Source: Hygrocybe punicea (taxonomy: Eukaryota > Basidiomycota > Agaricomycetes > Agaricales > Hygrophoraceae). Taken from it: a stretch of DNA of 64,000 nucleotides. The first letter of the stretch is position 1; each line of letters starts with the position of its first letter. Made by a program: the position numbers and the translations under genes. Below are positions 1-9,887 of this stretch, one piece after another. The notes under the pieces are model-generated. The model was not told where the DNA came from, did no database searches, and saw only the letters and a list, made by a program, of their open reading frames with translations. The DNA is taken from the NCBI GenBank assembly GCA_963556145.1, contig OY744462.1, forward strand, positions 2,418,001 to 2,482,000, read 5' to 3'.

Positions 1-1303
1 AGGTTGATGGCGTATGGCTGGCTGCTCCAGATGAGAAACCTTTCTGTGCCCAGGACGCTGCTCGCGGCAAGCCTGCATTTACAGAATCAACACACAGCGC
101 TCCCATTAATGTCGGTAAATAAACGTACCATCCGATTCGTCGACTCTTTTGCTTGCTGTGATCGTTCTAGACCTGCTCTCCGTCGCTTTCATAGTATGTT
201 TCCTAGGAATAAAAAAAATCAATGTTACTGGTTGTTGGGCGATCCAACCGGGTACGCACAACGTTGTCAAGTCCTCTTTGGTGAAACAATCTTTCTCGTC
301 GCCCCACTCATGAAGGTTCATGCAGCCATGATCGCTGCAAGATATACCACGAAGGAACGCCAAGCAATACTTAGTAGTACCATGACTAGCTCTCATAACA
401 TCACGACCGCCACCAGGAGAGGTTGTTCCGTCCACAGCACCAATGGCACGCGCTGCGTCCTCTCGTCGGTGATATGTGATATATAGGCCAACTACCGGAG
501 ATCCACCTCCAGAAGGCGTGCGCTTAACGAGCAGTATCTTGGTGATTTTGCCATATTGACCAAAATATTCATTGGAACGTAGAGTTGGAATGAGCTTAAT
601 GTCAAACGATGTCAATGGTCGGAAGGTGTCGCGGGGAAATCCGACCAACCTCTTCTTTGGCAAAACGAGGTCCGATGCCGACAACGTATACCACGTTGCG
701 TTGAACCACGCGCACGTTGGAAAGGTGGCGCCTACCCAAGGCGTCTAATTCCTTACGCTCCCGTTCCCTTTGTTTCTTCTGTTGGGTAAGGCGTTTATGA
801 CTGAGAGGTGAAAGTGCGAAGCGGCCATTCAGAAACTACGGAAGAAGAGGGAATGAATGAGACCGTACTCTTCTTTAGCAATAGGCTTGAATTGCACGGC
901 CTCGTCGGTGTAAACTCTCCTGCAAGCGGGGCAACGCCCATTGAGATTCTCCTTGATGTGGTGCCAACAAAAGCGGCAAACCTAGAAACCAATGATGTAG
1001 AACGGCCCAACACACTATGAACTACGACAATACCTGATAGCCGCAAATGCATGGCTTGAAGTTGAGATCCGAGATGTCCATCTCCTCAAGACAAAGCGGG
1101 CATTCCGCGTCCTCCTAATGCAAACCATAAGTATAAACGGCAAAATGAACCAAGGTTCTGCATCAAAAAAAACTCACTCCCTCGTCGTCGCTCCAATACG
1201 CGTCTTGAACCCCAGCCAAAACGTGCGACTTTGACTGAGAGACAGAAAAGCCGGCATGTACAACCGGAGCAGGAAGTGAAGGGTGAAGTTTGGACGAAGT
1301 CAT
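1..1303 (-). CDS. NOT4: CCR4-NOT subunit Not4 (E3 ubiquitin ligase), 5' part only
   Basis: This is a RING-RRM-C3H1 protein matching CNOT4/Mot2, the ubiquitin ligase of the CCR4-NOT complex that acts in co-translational quality control and mRNA turnover. Reading on the minus strand from ATG 1303, a short N-terminal exon ends in an acidic YWSDDEGEDAE stretch. It leads into a C4C4 RING (CPLCLEEMDISD, then FKPCICGYQ, VCRFCWHHIKENLNGRCPACRR) at about 1115-850. Then come an RRM (KILLVKR, VVGLYITYHRREDAARAI) and a C3H1 finger (KYCLAFLRGISCSDHGCMNLHEWGD) around 690-280. The last readable exon has the LPRAASWAQKG stretch usual after the RRM in fungal Not4. Introns were placed at GT/AG sites. The C-terminal half lies beyond the left edge, so the gene is partial. 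Family assignment is secure; exact exon ends are hand-placed. Confidence 0.9.
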
Positions 1304-1674
1304 TGTGCAGAATGTGGTTTGGGGCACTGGTATGGGGGTAAAGATAGCGAAGAGGCACGCCTGGAAACGCGACAATGAGGCGAAGCAATTTATTCTCACG
1401 CTTGTTTGTGGTCATCTATTTGCGCACATGTTTAATTTATATCGTGAGAAAGATCGCGGTAGAGCCTGGGTTCGACGTTTGGTCTGCGTTCGATCTACTA
1501 CGCGTGAAGCTTGTTCGATGATTGGAGGTTCAACGTTCAACGTTCACCCCGAATCGATGGCAGAGCCCAACTCGTGTCAGCTCAACCCTATCATCGAGCC
1601 CGTCTTTTAAACCTGACAAACTGCAGAGTCGTCCGAGCAGATTAGATTCTTACAGGAATGAGGAATACATGGGG
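1304..1674. other. intergenic: NOT4 promoter and PDCD5 3' side
   Basis: No gene was found here. It holds the upstream region of NOT4 and the sequence past the PDCD5 stop. A small direct repeat of gttcaac occurs near 1530-1542. Confidence 0.4.
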
Positions 1675-2226
1675 TCAAATGTCGAAGTCGTCATCAAAAT
1701 CCTTTCTCCGCTGAAACTAGGACAGAACGTCAAAGAGATATATATATAAATTACGGAGAATTGTGCACAACTTACCACAATTTTGGATTCCTTCTTGGTC
1801 GTCGTTCCCTGTGCCTCCTCCATCTACGCGACACAGCTGCGATAAATCACTCCGCAGCCAGTCAGAACCCGTATGTACGCACCTGCTCCAACAGCTCAAT
1901 AAGTTGGTTCTCGCTGACCCGACCTCGGAGCTGGCCAGACTGTGCCATCCGCAACAGAATGCCCTCGATCTGTTGCGATCGGCCGGGACTAACAAGCGCT
2001 ATTCGTGACACTAATTCACCACAACCACAGTATAGAGTTAGATATAAAATAAATATAACGAGGAATGTGATAACATACGTCGCTCCCGTGCCCCAGTGTC
2101 GAGCACCGTCATCAGGAGATCTCTCCGCATTTGTTCCTCCTGGACTTTCTTGGCTGCATCTTCGGCACCCCCTTCGCGAGACAAAGGGCCTTGACCTCCC
2201 TGCGGCAGTTCCTTCAATCCGTCCAT
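1675..2226 (-). CDS. PDCD5: PDCD5/TFAR19-family DNA-binding protein
   Basis: This small conserved eukaryotic-archaeal protein family (programmed cell death 5) is a three-helix nucleic-acid-binding protein that in animals also binds the chaperonin CCT. Four exons give about 121 residues, the usual length. Exon 1 is 2226-2079 (MDGLKELPQGGQ through VLDTGARER). Exon 2 is 2010-1883 and carries the core RIALVSPGRSQQIEGILLRM and SENQLIELLEQ, aligning with human RLSNLALVKP and SEQGLIEILKK. A short third exon encodes MEEAQGTTTKKESKIV, and the last (FQRRKDFDDDFDI) ends at a TGA at 1675-1677. The acidic DDDFDI tail after a basic QRRK is a hallmark of the family. Start and exon phases agree throughout. 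Confidence 0.9.
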
Positions 2227-2656
2227 GATAGTTTCCTTGCAAGACTCAGAAACATCCCGGCAGATGCCGAGCTTATAACATTATTAATAAACAATTAATT
2301 GTGTCAAAAACATTCCGTCAAGCCTCCTGCAAGTCATTTTGTCGAGTCTTAATAGACTGAGTCAAATGGTCTTGGACAGCGTGAGTATGACATCGGCGCT
2401 TTTGGGGAACAATTGAGATGGATCATTGCCGTGGCCTAAAGAGGCTCAAAGGTTTGATCACGTGGTCAAAGGTTTTTGTTTCGCGAACCCATATAAAGGG
2501 AAGCCTGTCAATGTCTTTTCAACTACTTCCGTCTTCCTTCCCGTCACTCACGCTCACTCGACGTTGTACCGGGCCTGCTCGAGTAAAATCGCTAGTCGTC
2601 TATCTACTCATTCCCCGCCCAACATATCCACTTTTGCAGTTGATCCGCAATAATAC
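2227..2656. other. divergent promoter region PDCD5 / cupredoxin gene
   Basis: No coding evidence on either strand. A TATA-like element is listed separately; pyrimidine-rich sequence follows it up to the start at 2657. Confidence 0.4.
2491..2498 (+). promoter_or_regulatory. TATA-like box of the cupredoxin gene
   Basis: ATATAAAG lies 159 bases before the ATG at 2657 and is followed by CT-rich sequence with several TCA/TTC start-like contexts. This is inferred from sequence only; no transcription start is known. Confidence 0.35.
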
Positions 2657-3931
2657 ATGATGTTCACACACAAACTCACTGCTTGTGCCGCTCTCATTTC
2701 GCTTGCTGTTATTCCGGTCGTTCGCAGTGTCGAAATTCCTGTTATCGTCGGGGGTCCTAATACTCTGGCATTTTCCCCTTCTTCTGTGGTATGTATGAAT
2801 GTTGGTCCACCTTGTTGCCTTGCTGAAAGCTCATGATACTCTCTTAGTCTGCAAACCCAGGCGACGTAGTGGTCTTCACGTTCAAGCAAAAAAACCATAC
2901 TGCTACTCAATCCACTTTCGATATACCATGTAGTCCGGCCCCTGGTGGTTTCGATTCTGGATTGTATGTTTCTTAACCATAACATAAAAAAACTCTACCA
3001 AATTTATCATTTCTATTCTACAGTATCCCTGTTTCCGCTACAAATACCAATGGCCCCTTCCCCGTCGCACAGTTCACTGTCACGGACACAACTCCTATCT
3101 GGGTGTACTGCCGTCAGTCTGGCCATTGTCAGCAAGGGATGGTTTTTGCAATCAACCCTGGCGATAAGTTCGCAGCTTTCCAAGCCGCCGCTACTGGAAA
3201 TCCTCCGGCCAGCTCAGCGGCGTCCAGTACCTCTGCCCCGGCAACTATCGCTCTTACCACTACCTCCGCCGCTGCTACTGCCTCCGCCGCCGCCACGACC
3301 ACGGCAACGGCTACCGCAGCCACGCCTACTTCATCGGTATCGACGGACCACCACGTGGTCGTTGGCGGGCCCGGACAGCTCGTCTACACCCCTTCCAACA
3401 TCACCGCGGGAGTTGGCGATACGGTTACATTCGAGTTCAGGCAGAAGAACCATACAGTGACGCAGTCGTCCTTTGCTGCGCCATGCAACCCTTTGAGTAT
3501 GACCTCGACGACCGGACAGATTGGTTTTGATTCTGGATTGTCAGTTTATCCCGTTCGTTGGTGATGTGCTTTTGTGCTGATATGTATTTTTTTTAGCATG
3601 CCCGTTTCGGATTCCGCTACGACCTTCCCATCGTACACCATCCAAATCAACAACGTGAGTTTCGTCAGTTTATATCCTCATCATCTCACTGACTTCTCTT
3701 CAGACCACGCCCATTTGGGTGTACTGCCAACAGGTCGGCCACTGTACTGATGGCATGGTCTTCTCTGTCAACGCAGTTGAATCTGGCCCCAATAACTATG
3801 CTGCCTTCAAGGCCAAGGCGATGATGAATAGTACTGCTGGATCTAACACCTCTGGATCCATACCAACCAGCAGCGTTAGGATAAGAATTTTGGTAGCGCT
3901 GGTCGTTGCCACCTTTGTCTCCTTGCTGTAG
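2657..3931 (+). CDS. GPI-anchored protein with two cupredoxin domains
   Basis: This is an extracellular serine-rich protein of the fungal cupredoxin type. Exons 2657-2788, 2848-2963, 3024-3539, 3597-3654 and 3704-3931 sum to 1,050 nt (349 residues). A signal peptide (MMFTHKLTACAALISLAVIP) is followed by cupredoxin domain 1, an Ala/Ser/Thr-rich linker, cupredoxin domain 2, and a Ser/Thr-rich tail ending in a hydrophobic segment (ILVALVVATFVSLL) typical of GPI addition. Both domains keep a full set of type-1 copper ligands: His in QKNHTATQS / QKNHTVTQS, then Cys, His and Met in VYCRQSGHCQQGM / VYCQQVGHCTDGM. Intron positions are matched in the two domains (each splits the Phe codon after DSG), which indicates internal duplication. 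It is probably a cell-surface redox or copper-binding protein; its substrate is unknown. Confidence 0.88.
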
Positions 3932-4519
3932 ACGATTTACGATTCGAGTTATGTAGACGCTTCTAATGTTTTTTGTTTTACGGTTTTACGGTTTTTTTTC
4001 TGTAACCCCACTTCACCCTCTCTTGTATCACAGGCATTCGTTCGGATATCTATGTAATGTTCTAATGTTTCCATAGTCTCCAATGACAATTCTTTGTAGT
4101 GTATAGTCACGGTGAACATTGACGGACCCCTTGACACCAAGGTGGTGTCCATTGACTATGCTAGCACCGAGTTGGTAGTGGGTCTGATGAATGAGACATT
4201 GGGTTGCTCCTGGCTGGGCGGGCTTCATATGTCATGAATACAGATGGTCGCACATGATGAGGATGGTTTCAATGACGGTAGACCACGTTAGTGGTGTAGT
4301 TCCAAATTCCAATACACCTAATAAACAAGCGAGTGTGTAGGCTAAAGACCATCGGTCAAGAGCAAATCGAGAAAAGACACTAAAAAAAGAATATTCTGAA
4401 GCAGTCCTTGTAAGATCTCTTCCCCCAGGTATACCGGTAAGAACACTAGATATTCCACGGACAATGAAGCAATACGCGATCCGCACGATTCCCTGGTGTT
4501 TTCGTGTTGATTGACAAGT
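3932..4519. other. intergenic between convergent genes
   Basis: The 3' sides of the cupredoxin gene and Cys-rich copy A face each other here. Short open frames on the minus strand show no recognisable protein. Confidence 0.4.
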
Positions 4520-5435
4520 TTATCCTAGAAAGAGCGAATGGGTTTCAAAAACCATGCGACAAGGCTTTACGATCCCAAAGTACCACAACTCACATAGCCA
4601 CGAAAAGCCTAGAGTTAAGCCAACGACAGCACTGGCGAGTAGAAGGGACTTGACTCCAACTTTGGAAACGCGCGGAGAACCACCAATAATCGAGCCCCCG
4701 CCGGAGCCGATCCCACGGGAGGTGGTAGTTCCCGAGTCCGCCAGCGAAGTTACCTTAACAGAAGAAGTGAACGGCGTGGTACTCGGGGTGATCACTGGCG
4801 GGGTGACAACTGGCGGTGTAACAACTGGCGGTGTAACAACTGGCGGTGTAGCCGTTACCGCTGTCGGGGTAGCAGTTGTTGCTGGGCGTGAAGAAGCTGG
4901 AGGGGGTCGTGCCGGCGTGGTAGCCGGGGAAGATCCTGGAGTGCATCCTGGAGTGTTGTTGTTATCACGGAAGCACTGATCCCCAGCGGCTTTGCAGAGA
5001 TGTCGGAATCAATGATTTTCCCCTTATCAACAATAAGATTGTGGTCACTCACGACAGCAGTAGTCGTCGCCAGAGCACGGAAGATAACCAGGATCCGTAC
5101 ATTCGTCTGAGGATGCAGTACAAGTGGTCCCATCTGGGCAGCATCCCGATATGCCGCTGACGGTGGCACAGTAGTCACTATATGTTACCATGTCGAAGGG
5201 CGGTCAATTTGTCCGCAATGACGAGATGTAATAATGCTGCGTACCCAACCACACAACAACCGGAATCTGGACACGCTACATAACCCGGAGAACACGCTTG
5301 ACGCACGAAGAGACGGCCAACGATGTTCTGGGGTTCCAAGAGGGGCTTGAGAACGTTGGATTTGGAGCCTGGATCACCTCCAAGTGCAAGACGGGTTGCA
5401 AGGGCGCAGAGGAGAAGACTGTAGGACAGCTGCAT
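4520..5435 (-). CDS. secreted CCxxGxxC-repeat protein, copy A
   Basis: The family is not named, but its paralog lies at 19790-20412. The start ATG at 5435 opens a signal peptide (MQLSYSLLLCALATRLALGG). A short spacer (LKPLLEPQNIVGRLFVRQ) leads to a Cys-rich module. Three repeats fit CC-x-x-G-x-x-C (CCVVGDYC, CCPDGTTC, CCPAGDQC), the first and last each split by an intron. After CFRDNNNTPGC comes a Pro/Thr stalk with VVTPP repeats, then a Ser/Gly-rich part and a hydrophobic C-terminal segment (SLLLASAVVGLTLGFSWL) that may be a GPI signal or a membrane anchor. About 25 residues follow the hydrophobic part, longer than usual for a GPI signal. The CCxxGxxC spacing recalls granulin half-repeats, but no enzymatic role can be claimed. 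It is probably cell-surface or wall associated. Confidence 0.72.
4806..4850. repeat. 15-bp coding tandem repeat, three perfect copies
   Basis: The unit acaactggcggtgta occurs three times in a row without change, with one imperfect copy just before (4791-4805). On the minus strand it encodes the VVTPP repeats of copy A's stalk. Such minisatellites often vary in copy number between strains. Confidence 0.9.
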
Positions 5436-5929
5436 CGTCGTCGTGCCAGTAGTGACAGTGAAGAAAAGGGGGTTTTTTTTTCTTGCTGTTTTTATAGAAG
5501 CGATGAGCTTCATATATCCTTTCCCAGGGACCGTGACAGCGGCACCGCGGCGATAATAATAAACCAAGCGCTTATCCGCATCCGCGTTTGTTGCCGGCAT
5601 CCCTCTCCTGCCCTTGTGAATACGCCCAGAAACAATATTCTTTTCCTTTGGTCCTCACCAGACCTCACTTCTCAACTTCAGTGTCTCCCCAAGAAACAGG
5701 GTTTACGATAATAAAAATTTCATAACGCCACTGGGTGCCTGATCTCGATCTCAGACGATCGCGTGCACGTGGATGACCTGACGACCGTGACTCCAACGAT
5801 CATCGATCAACGCCCAATTTTCGCGCTGGCGCTGACACTGACAGCCGGAAACAATTGAATAATTGAATAAAAAAGATTTCGCAGCAACGATACATAGCCC
5901 CATCCTCATATGCATGTAAAACCGTTCAG
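5436..5929. other. intergenic
   Basis: Promoter of Cys-rich copy A (TATA-like element near 5491) and the 3' side of the first T5orf172 gene. No other coding signal was seen. Confidence 0.4.
5491..5497 (-). promoter_or_regulatory. TATA box of Cys-rich copy A
   Basis: TATAAAA on the minus strand, about 55 bases before the ATG at 5435. The paralog at 20412 has a TATA-like motif at nearly the same distance, which supports both as promoter elements. Confidence 0.5.
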
Positions 5930-7434
5930 TCATAATTTGCCTCTACAAATTCACCCCATTTCACGATAATAGGTCGGACAATTTTCTGCCATTCCTTCTC
6001 GATATACCGACCCCGTTCCGCACGCGTGAAAACAAAGGTCTCTCTGTGTCTCTTGTGGCCTGCGAGTAAACCAGCGTGACGCAGTAGTACCTACATAAAT
6101 AATTCGGACGTACAGTCACTGCAGGGGCTGCTCTGCCAGAACAAATTCTTGGGTGGAACCGTCCCAGCCAGTATTGACGTTCCCTTCATAGGCCCCCCCC
6201 TCAACCGAAAGTCGGGTCCGAGATACGCACCATTGACCACCAGGTCCGCAAGCTCCAAATGCACCAGCCTCTCGACTCGATGGCAATAGGGTCCCTTATC
6301 GCCTGCCATCACTCGTCCTTGCATTAGGCACCGGCTCGCAGCATTGTTCTGGCCATTCATGTCTTTCTCGGGCCACCAACCACGCAGAACCTGCTCCTTT
6401 GATCTACATTGCTTGCTCCACGAGTTGAGCCGGTCCTTCAAGTTTATGGTGCGGCCTACTTTGAGCGTGAGTGTGTCGGCTTCCGGATCTAGGATAATTT
6501 TTCTGTCAAATTGTCATCTTGCTTTGAATTGCCGAGGTGCGTACCCCGGATTTCAAACGCATAGATATAACCTGGTTCGTCAGATGGTGAAGGAGCCTCC
6601 TCCATTTTCACTCGTAATGCTACTTGTGTTTCTGGCTGAAGGTAATCAGGTATCCAGTCTTGCGAGATGAAGTTAACATCATCATTAAATGATCAAAGGG
6701 CGTTGCGCGCATACCCACCATCGAATTGGATCCATCTGTCAGTCTTTCGCGAATGGAATCCGGTGGGTCGGAGTAGCTCATTCACATGCTGGGAGCAAAA
6801 CCTCTCAATATCGTTGTCTGAGCTGACTTGGGACAACGCCGGACCCCGAATCGTCTTCACAATCCTCGAACACCGATTTCCAAGATTGGTGATGCCGCTA
6901 CATAAGACGCCCCCCGGAGACGATGGAGGTGTCAAAAACTGTCCGGATCGTTTGGGGGTTCGTCGAGGAGAGGGGGTCGTTTTCGGCGATACAGAAGACC
7001 GGCGGCTTGGAGTCGAGAGATGAGTGGTTGGACGTGGACGCAAAGGAGTATTTGTATTGGCAAAACCGGCTGGATTACGTTGATGCAATATCTTCCGAGG
7101 GGATACATAGCCTCCCGGAACACCCGACGCGCCAAAAGAATTGTCGTCGTTGCTGCTCGGTTGGCCAGTTATAGAAAGAGCACTGAAAGATTCAACGAGG
7201 TTGTCTTCCCAGAACAAGCTGCCAGACCCTGTGGTAGCTGATGATGTCCGCCTTTCCGTCAAAGACGATTGAGCTGGTTCCGTCTAACGTTATTCAAGAA
7301 ACAAAAAACAAAAAAAAAATGAAAGGCTTTGTGACATGGAAGATTCTGAATCTCACTTCGTTTCCAAAATAAAACATTGTAATGGAGACCAATGCCATCA
7401 CCAATCCATAGGTGATTTCGGGAGATTCAGGCAT
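5930..7434 (-). CDS. T5orf172/DUF1766 (GIY-YIG-like) domain protein, copy A
   Basis: This is a GIY-YIG-superfamily protein of the T5orf172 (DUF1766, fission yeast mug113-like) type. It starts at ATG 7434 (MPESPEITYG), with a hydrophobic stretch YGLVMALVSITMFYFGN before the first intron. A Pro/Ser-rich low-complexity region follows, then a putative zinc module (CSGITNLGNRCSRIVK...FCSQH). The catalytic-type domain has GYIYAFEIRG, LKVGRTINLKDRLNSW and HRVERLVHLELADL. These correspond to the Tyr pair, the Arg and the Glu of GIY-YIG folds. The last exon, after the conserved CSDC, encodes ETFVFTRAERGRYIEKEW and ends at the TGA at 5930. The same order and splice positions recur in the copy at 9888-11580. 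Nuclease activity is inferred from the family, not shown. Confidence 0.78.
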
Positions 7435-7492
7435 CGTTGGTGAGGGGAATGATCAGAGGCTCCGAAGGGCGGACTGGACGAAACATGGAGTC

Positions 7493-7500
7493 CTTATATA
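7493..7500 (-). promoter_or_regulatory. TATA-like box of T5orf172 copy A
   Basis: TATATAAG on the minus strand about 60 bases before the ATG at 7434. Confidence 0.4.
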
Positions 7501-7509
7501 CGGTAGCTC

Positions 7510-8143
7510 TTAACCAGAAACGAAGTCAATTGGATCCAAGAATGTCGAATCCTTTTGGAGGCGCACGCTGGTATATGGTTGTACGGTACACCGCCCCTCG
7601 ATTGTAGATCCCTGGCGACCATTTGTTTTTGGGCAGATGTTTGCCAGCGAAGTTGCAGCCGGCGTAAGGTCACCTTGTTGTACTAGTAGCATAGCTTCCG
7701 AACGGCAAGGTTGTGGAGGCGTTCTTCAGGATATCGCTCACAGCATAGCCGCAATGAGAGATAAGGTAACCAAGACGGGTTCAATCCACATTCGTCCATC
7801 AACGGCCTGTTGTGGTTGACCGGGAGACAGTGGCTAGTCGCCAAAAAGTTCAGAATCGGTTTCCGCAAGAAGTGATTCACCTCACCAAAGACTAGGCCAA
7901 CGTTGGGATTCGGGCAACATGTAGGCTAGATAATAGGTGCGCGAATTATAACTTGACTTTTCAGTCTTGGTTCCTGGTCGCAATTCCACGAATGGAAAGT
8001 CTTTGAACCGTGGCCCTATTGTTCTCAGTCCACGCCTGGCCTCACTCGCTGTCGCGGCTCGTCTCTTCTTTTTCAGCGCCTCGGTGAGCTCTGATGGCTC
8101 AGCCTCACGATCAAGACAAGTCCAGCGGGGGTACTGGCCATGG
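7510..8143 (-). pseudogene. possible broken gene remnant
   Basis: A minus-strand reading starts near 8143 (HGQYPRWTCLDREAEPSE...), runs about 85 residues to a TGA near 7887, and continues in another frame with NHFLRKPILNFLATSHCLP and later QGDLTPAATSLANICPK. Amino-acid composition looks protein-like, but the frame is interrupted and no start is evident. The family is not recognised. It could instead be exons of a gene with unplaced introns. Confidence 0.25.
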
Positions 8144-9887
8144 GGTATAACAACTTAACAAAGTGAGAGATTTCCATCCGACTCCTAAAAATTGGGTGTT
8201 CGCTCGATGCGTCGTCGTCGTCCTAGTTCATTAGGATTCGCAGCTCACTCAGTCGGGGCCGGGTAGTCTGCCAGACTATCGCCCAAATCCCCTCTCTGAA
8301 TCAGGACTACGCCGGAAACAGACGATCAGAGATAGTTCCTTCAGCCCATCATATTGGCGTTCTACTGGTAATTTACATCATCTTTCTGTGCAGCTGGTAC
8401 CTCTGCTTCTTTCCTGAAAACTAACTGGTGATATCTCATTTATAATAAAAGAAAGAGTGAGTATCACATTCGCTCACCTTGCCTGTCTGTTTGTGCTCAT
8501 ATCATTATCATCAGCGGTGCTTTCCTCCTTGCATATTTCGCACACTTTTCATATGCATCACTGCAATTAGACCTTCCTGGCCTTGACCGAGTAAACTTAA
8601 CATTTGTTCATGCCATGTTACAGAACAATCTACGACACCTTGTCAAACCTAGTTGCGTATCGCAACGCTTGAAATGGAAATGGGCTTGAAATGTGGCCAG
8701 GTCCCTCAAAGCGATGGACAGCTGACATTACACCCGTCTCTGGCGGCTTGAATCTGACAGTGAATGCTCTCCTAAATGAACGCACTTCCAATGGGTCAGT
8801 GGAGTGGCAACGCAGCGGGTGTCTGGCGTCATACCCGCTGAAGGGATTTCGTGGATAACTGACCGCCTTACTGGTGAGACTCCTTTACAGGTCGCAATCG
8901 TTGACCATATCTCATCCGACCGATTATCTGGAAGAGGAAGATTCTCTTAAGGCGCCCTCCTCGCGCTTTTCGGTTTCTCCTTTGATTCCTCCACACTGAT
9001 TTGTCGACTCTAGACACTTTACCAGTGACATCTTTCACGATCTCTGGCTCTATGCCACAGCCCACACAACCGTCATAATCGACGGGCTTAGCCGCCCAGT
9101 CCCTTACCCGGATCCCCATCCGTAATTTAATGCGACACCCGTGCGTCTGGGGCGTATGAGGACTTATGCAGTGCGCGGACCAGAGAGGATTATAGTTTTC
9201 GCTGTTTGAGAACCTTCTCGGCCGAAGCCTTGACAGAATCTGGAGTGCCTGGTCATCCGCAACCTACTTCAGCAGTAGCTACTATCTCGGTTATGCAGGC
9301 GCGACTCCGCCTGTCGGACCACTTCACTCTGGCATCAAGTCTGATCTTCTACTTCGTGATTATCGAAATTTTTCCCACGTGAAGAACGTAGTACGCTTTC
9401 ACACATTAATCTCCTTGGCTGGCGGACTTCTTCGGGATATCGGCCACAGCCCACTCTTTCTCCCCCCTGCCCTTCACCGTGCCTCCCTCCTGGCAGCCCT
9501 GAACCGAGACCTAGACGAACGATCCGCCGTGGTCGGGGCTGGTGTTCAGGTGCACGTATCTTCACAAGGCCCGTTGAATGTTACTGGGTCACAAGAGCGG
9601 GGAGTTTGATAACGTTCAACGTCTGATGAGTTTTGGTTTCTACACAGAGTTATTCGCAATAGTGTTTTCGACGTGTTTCCGAGGGCGATTTTTCACTCAG
9701 GTTCCTTCCCCCGGTCGTTATTTAGGGCAGTTGTGTATTAGATTTAATGTTCCCGGAGTGGCTCCGATAATAAGCGTTGTACTCTTCATGATAAGCGCAC
9801 TCAGCGTCCAATTCTCGGATTTTAAAGTTATAGCAGGTCGGGAGACAACTGGACTGTTTGTTGCACAAAAAGGGTAACTGGTGCAAA

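Larger units (their letters stand above)
7435..9887. other. gene-poor block between the two T5orf172 copies
   Basis: No intact gene was recognised in 2.45 kb. On the minus strand an open stretch at about 8140-7890 reads like protein (WTCLDREAEPSELTEALK, EARRGLRTIGPRFKDFPFVE). It then hits a stop and shifts frame into further short open stretches down to about 7510. At about 9200-9600 a plus-strand stretch is open but resembles nothing known to me. The pattern suits decayed coding or mobile-element remnants trapped between duplicated genes. No terminal repeats or target-site duplications were found by eye. Confidence 0.4.
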
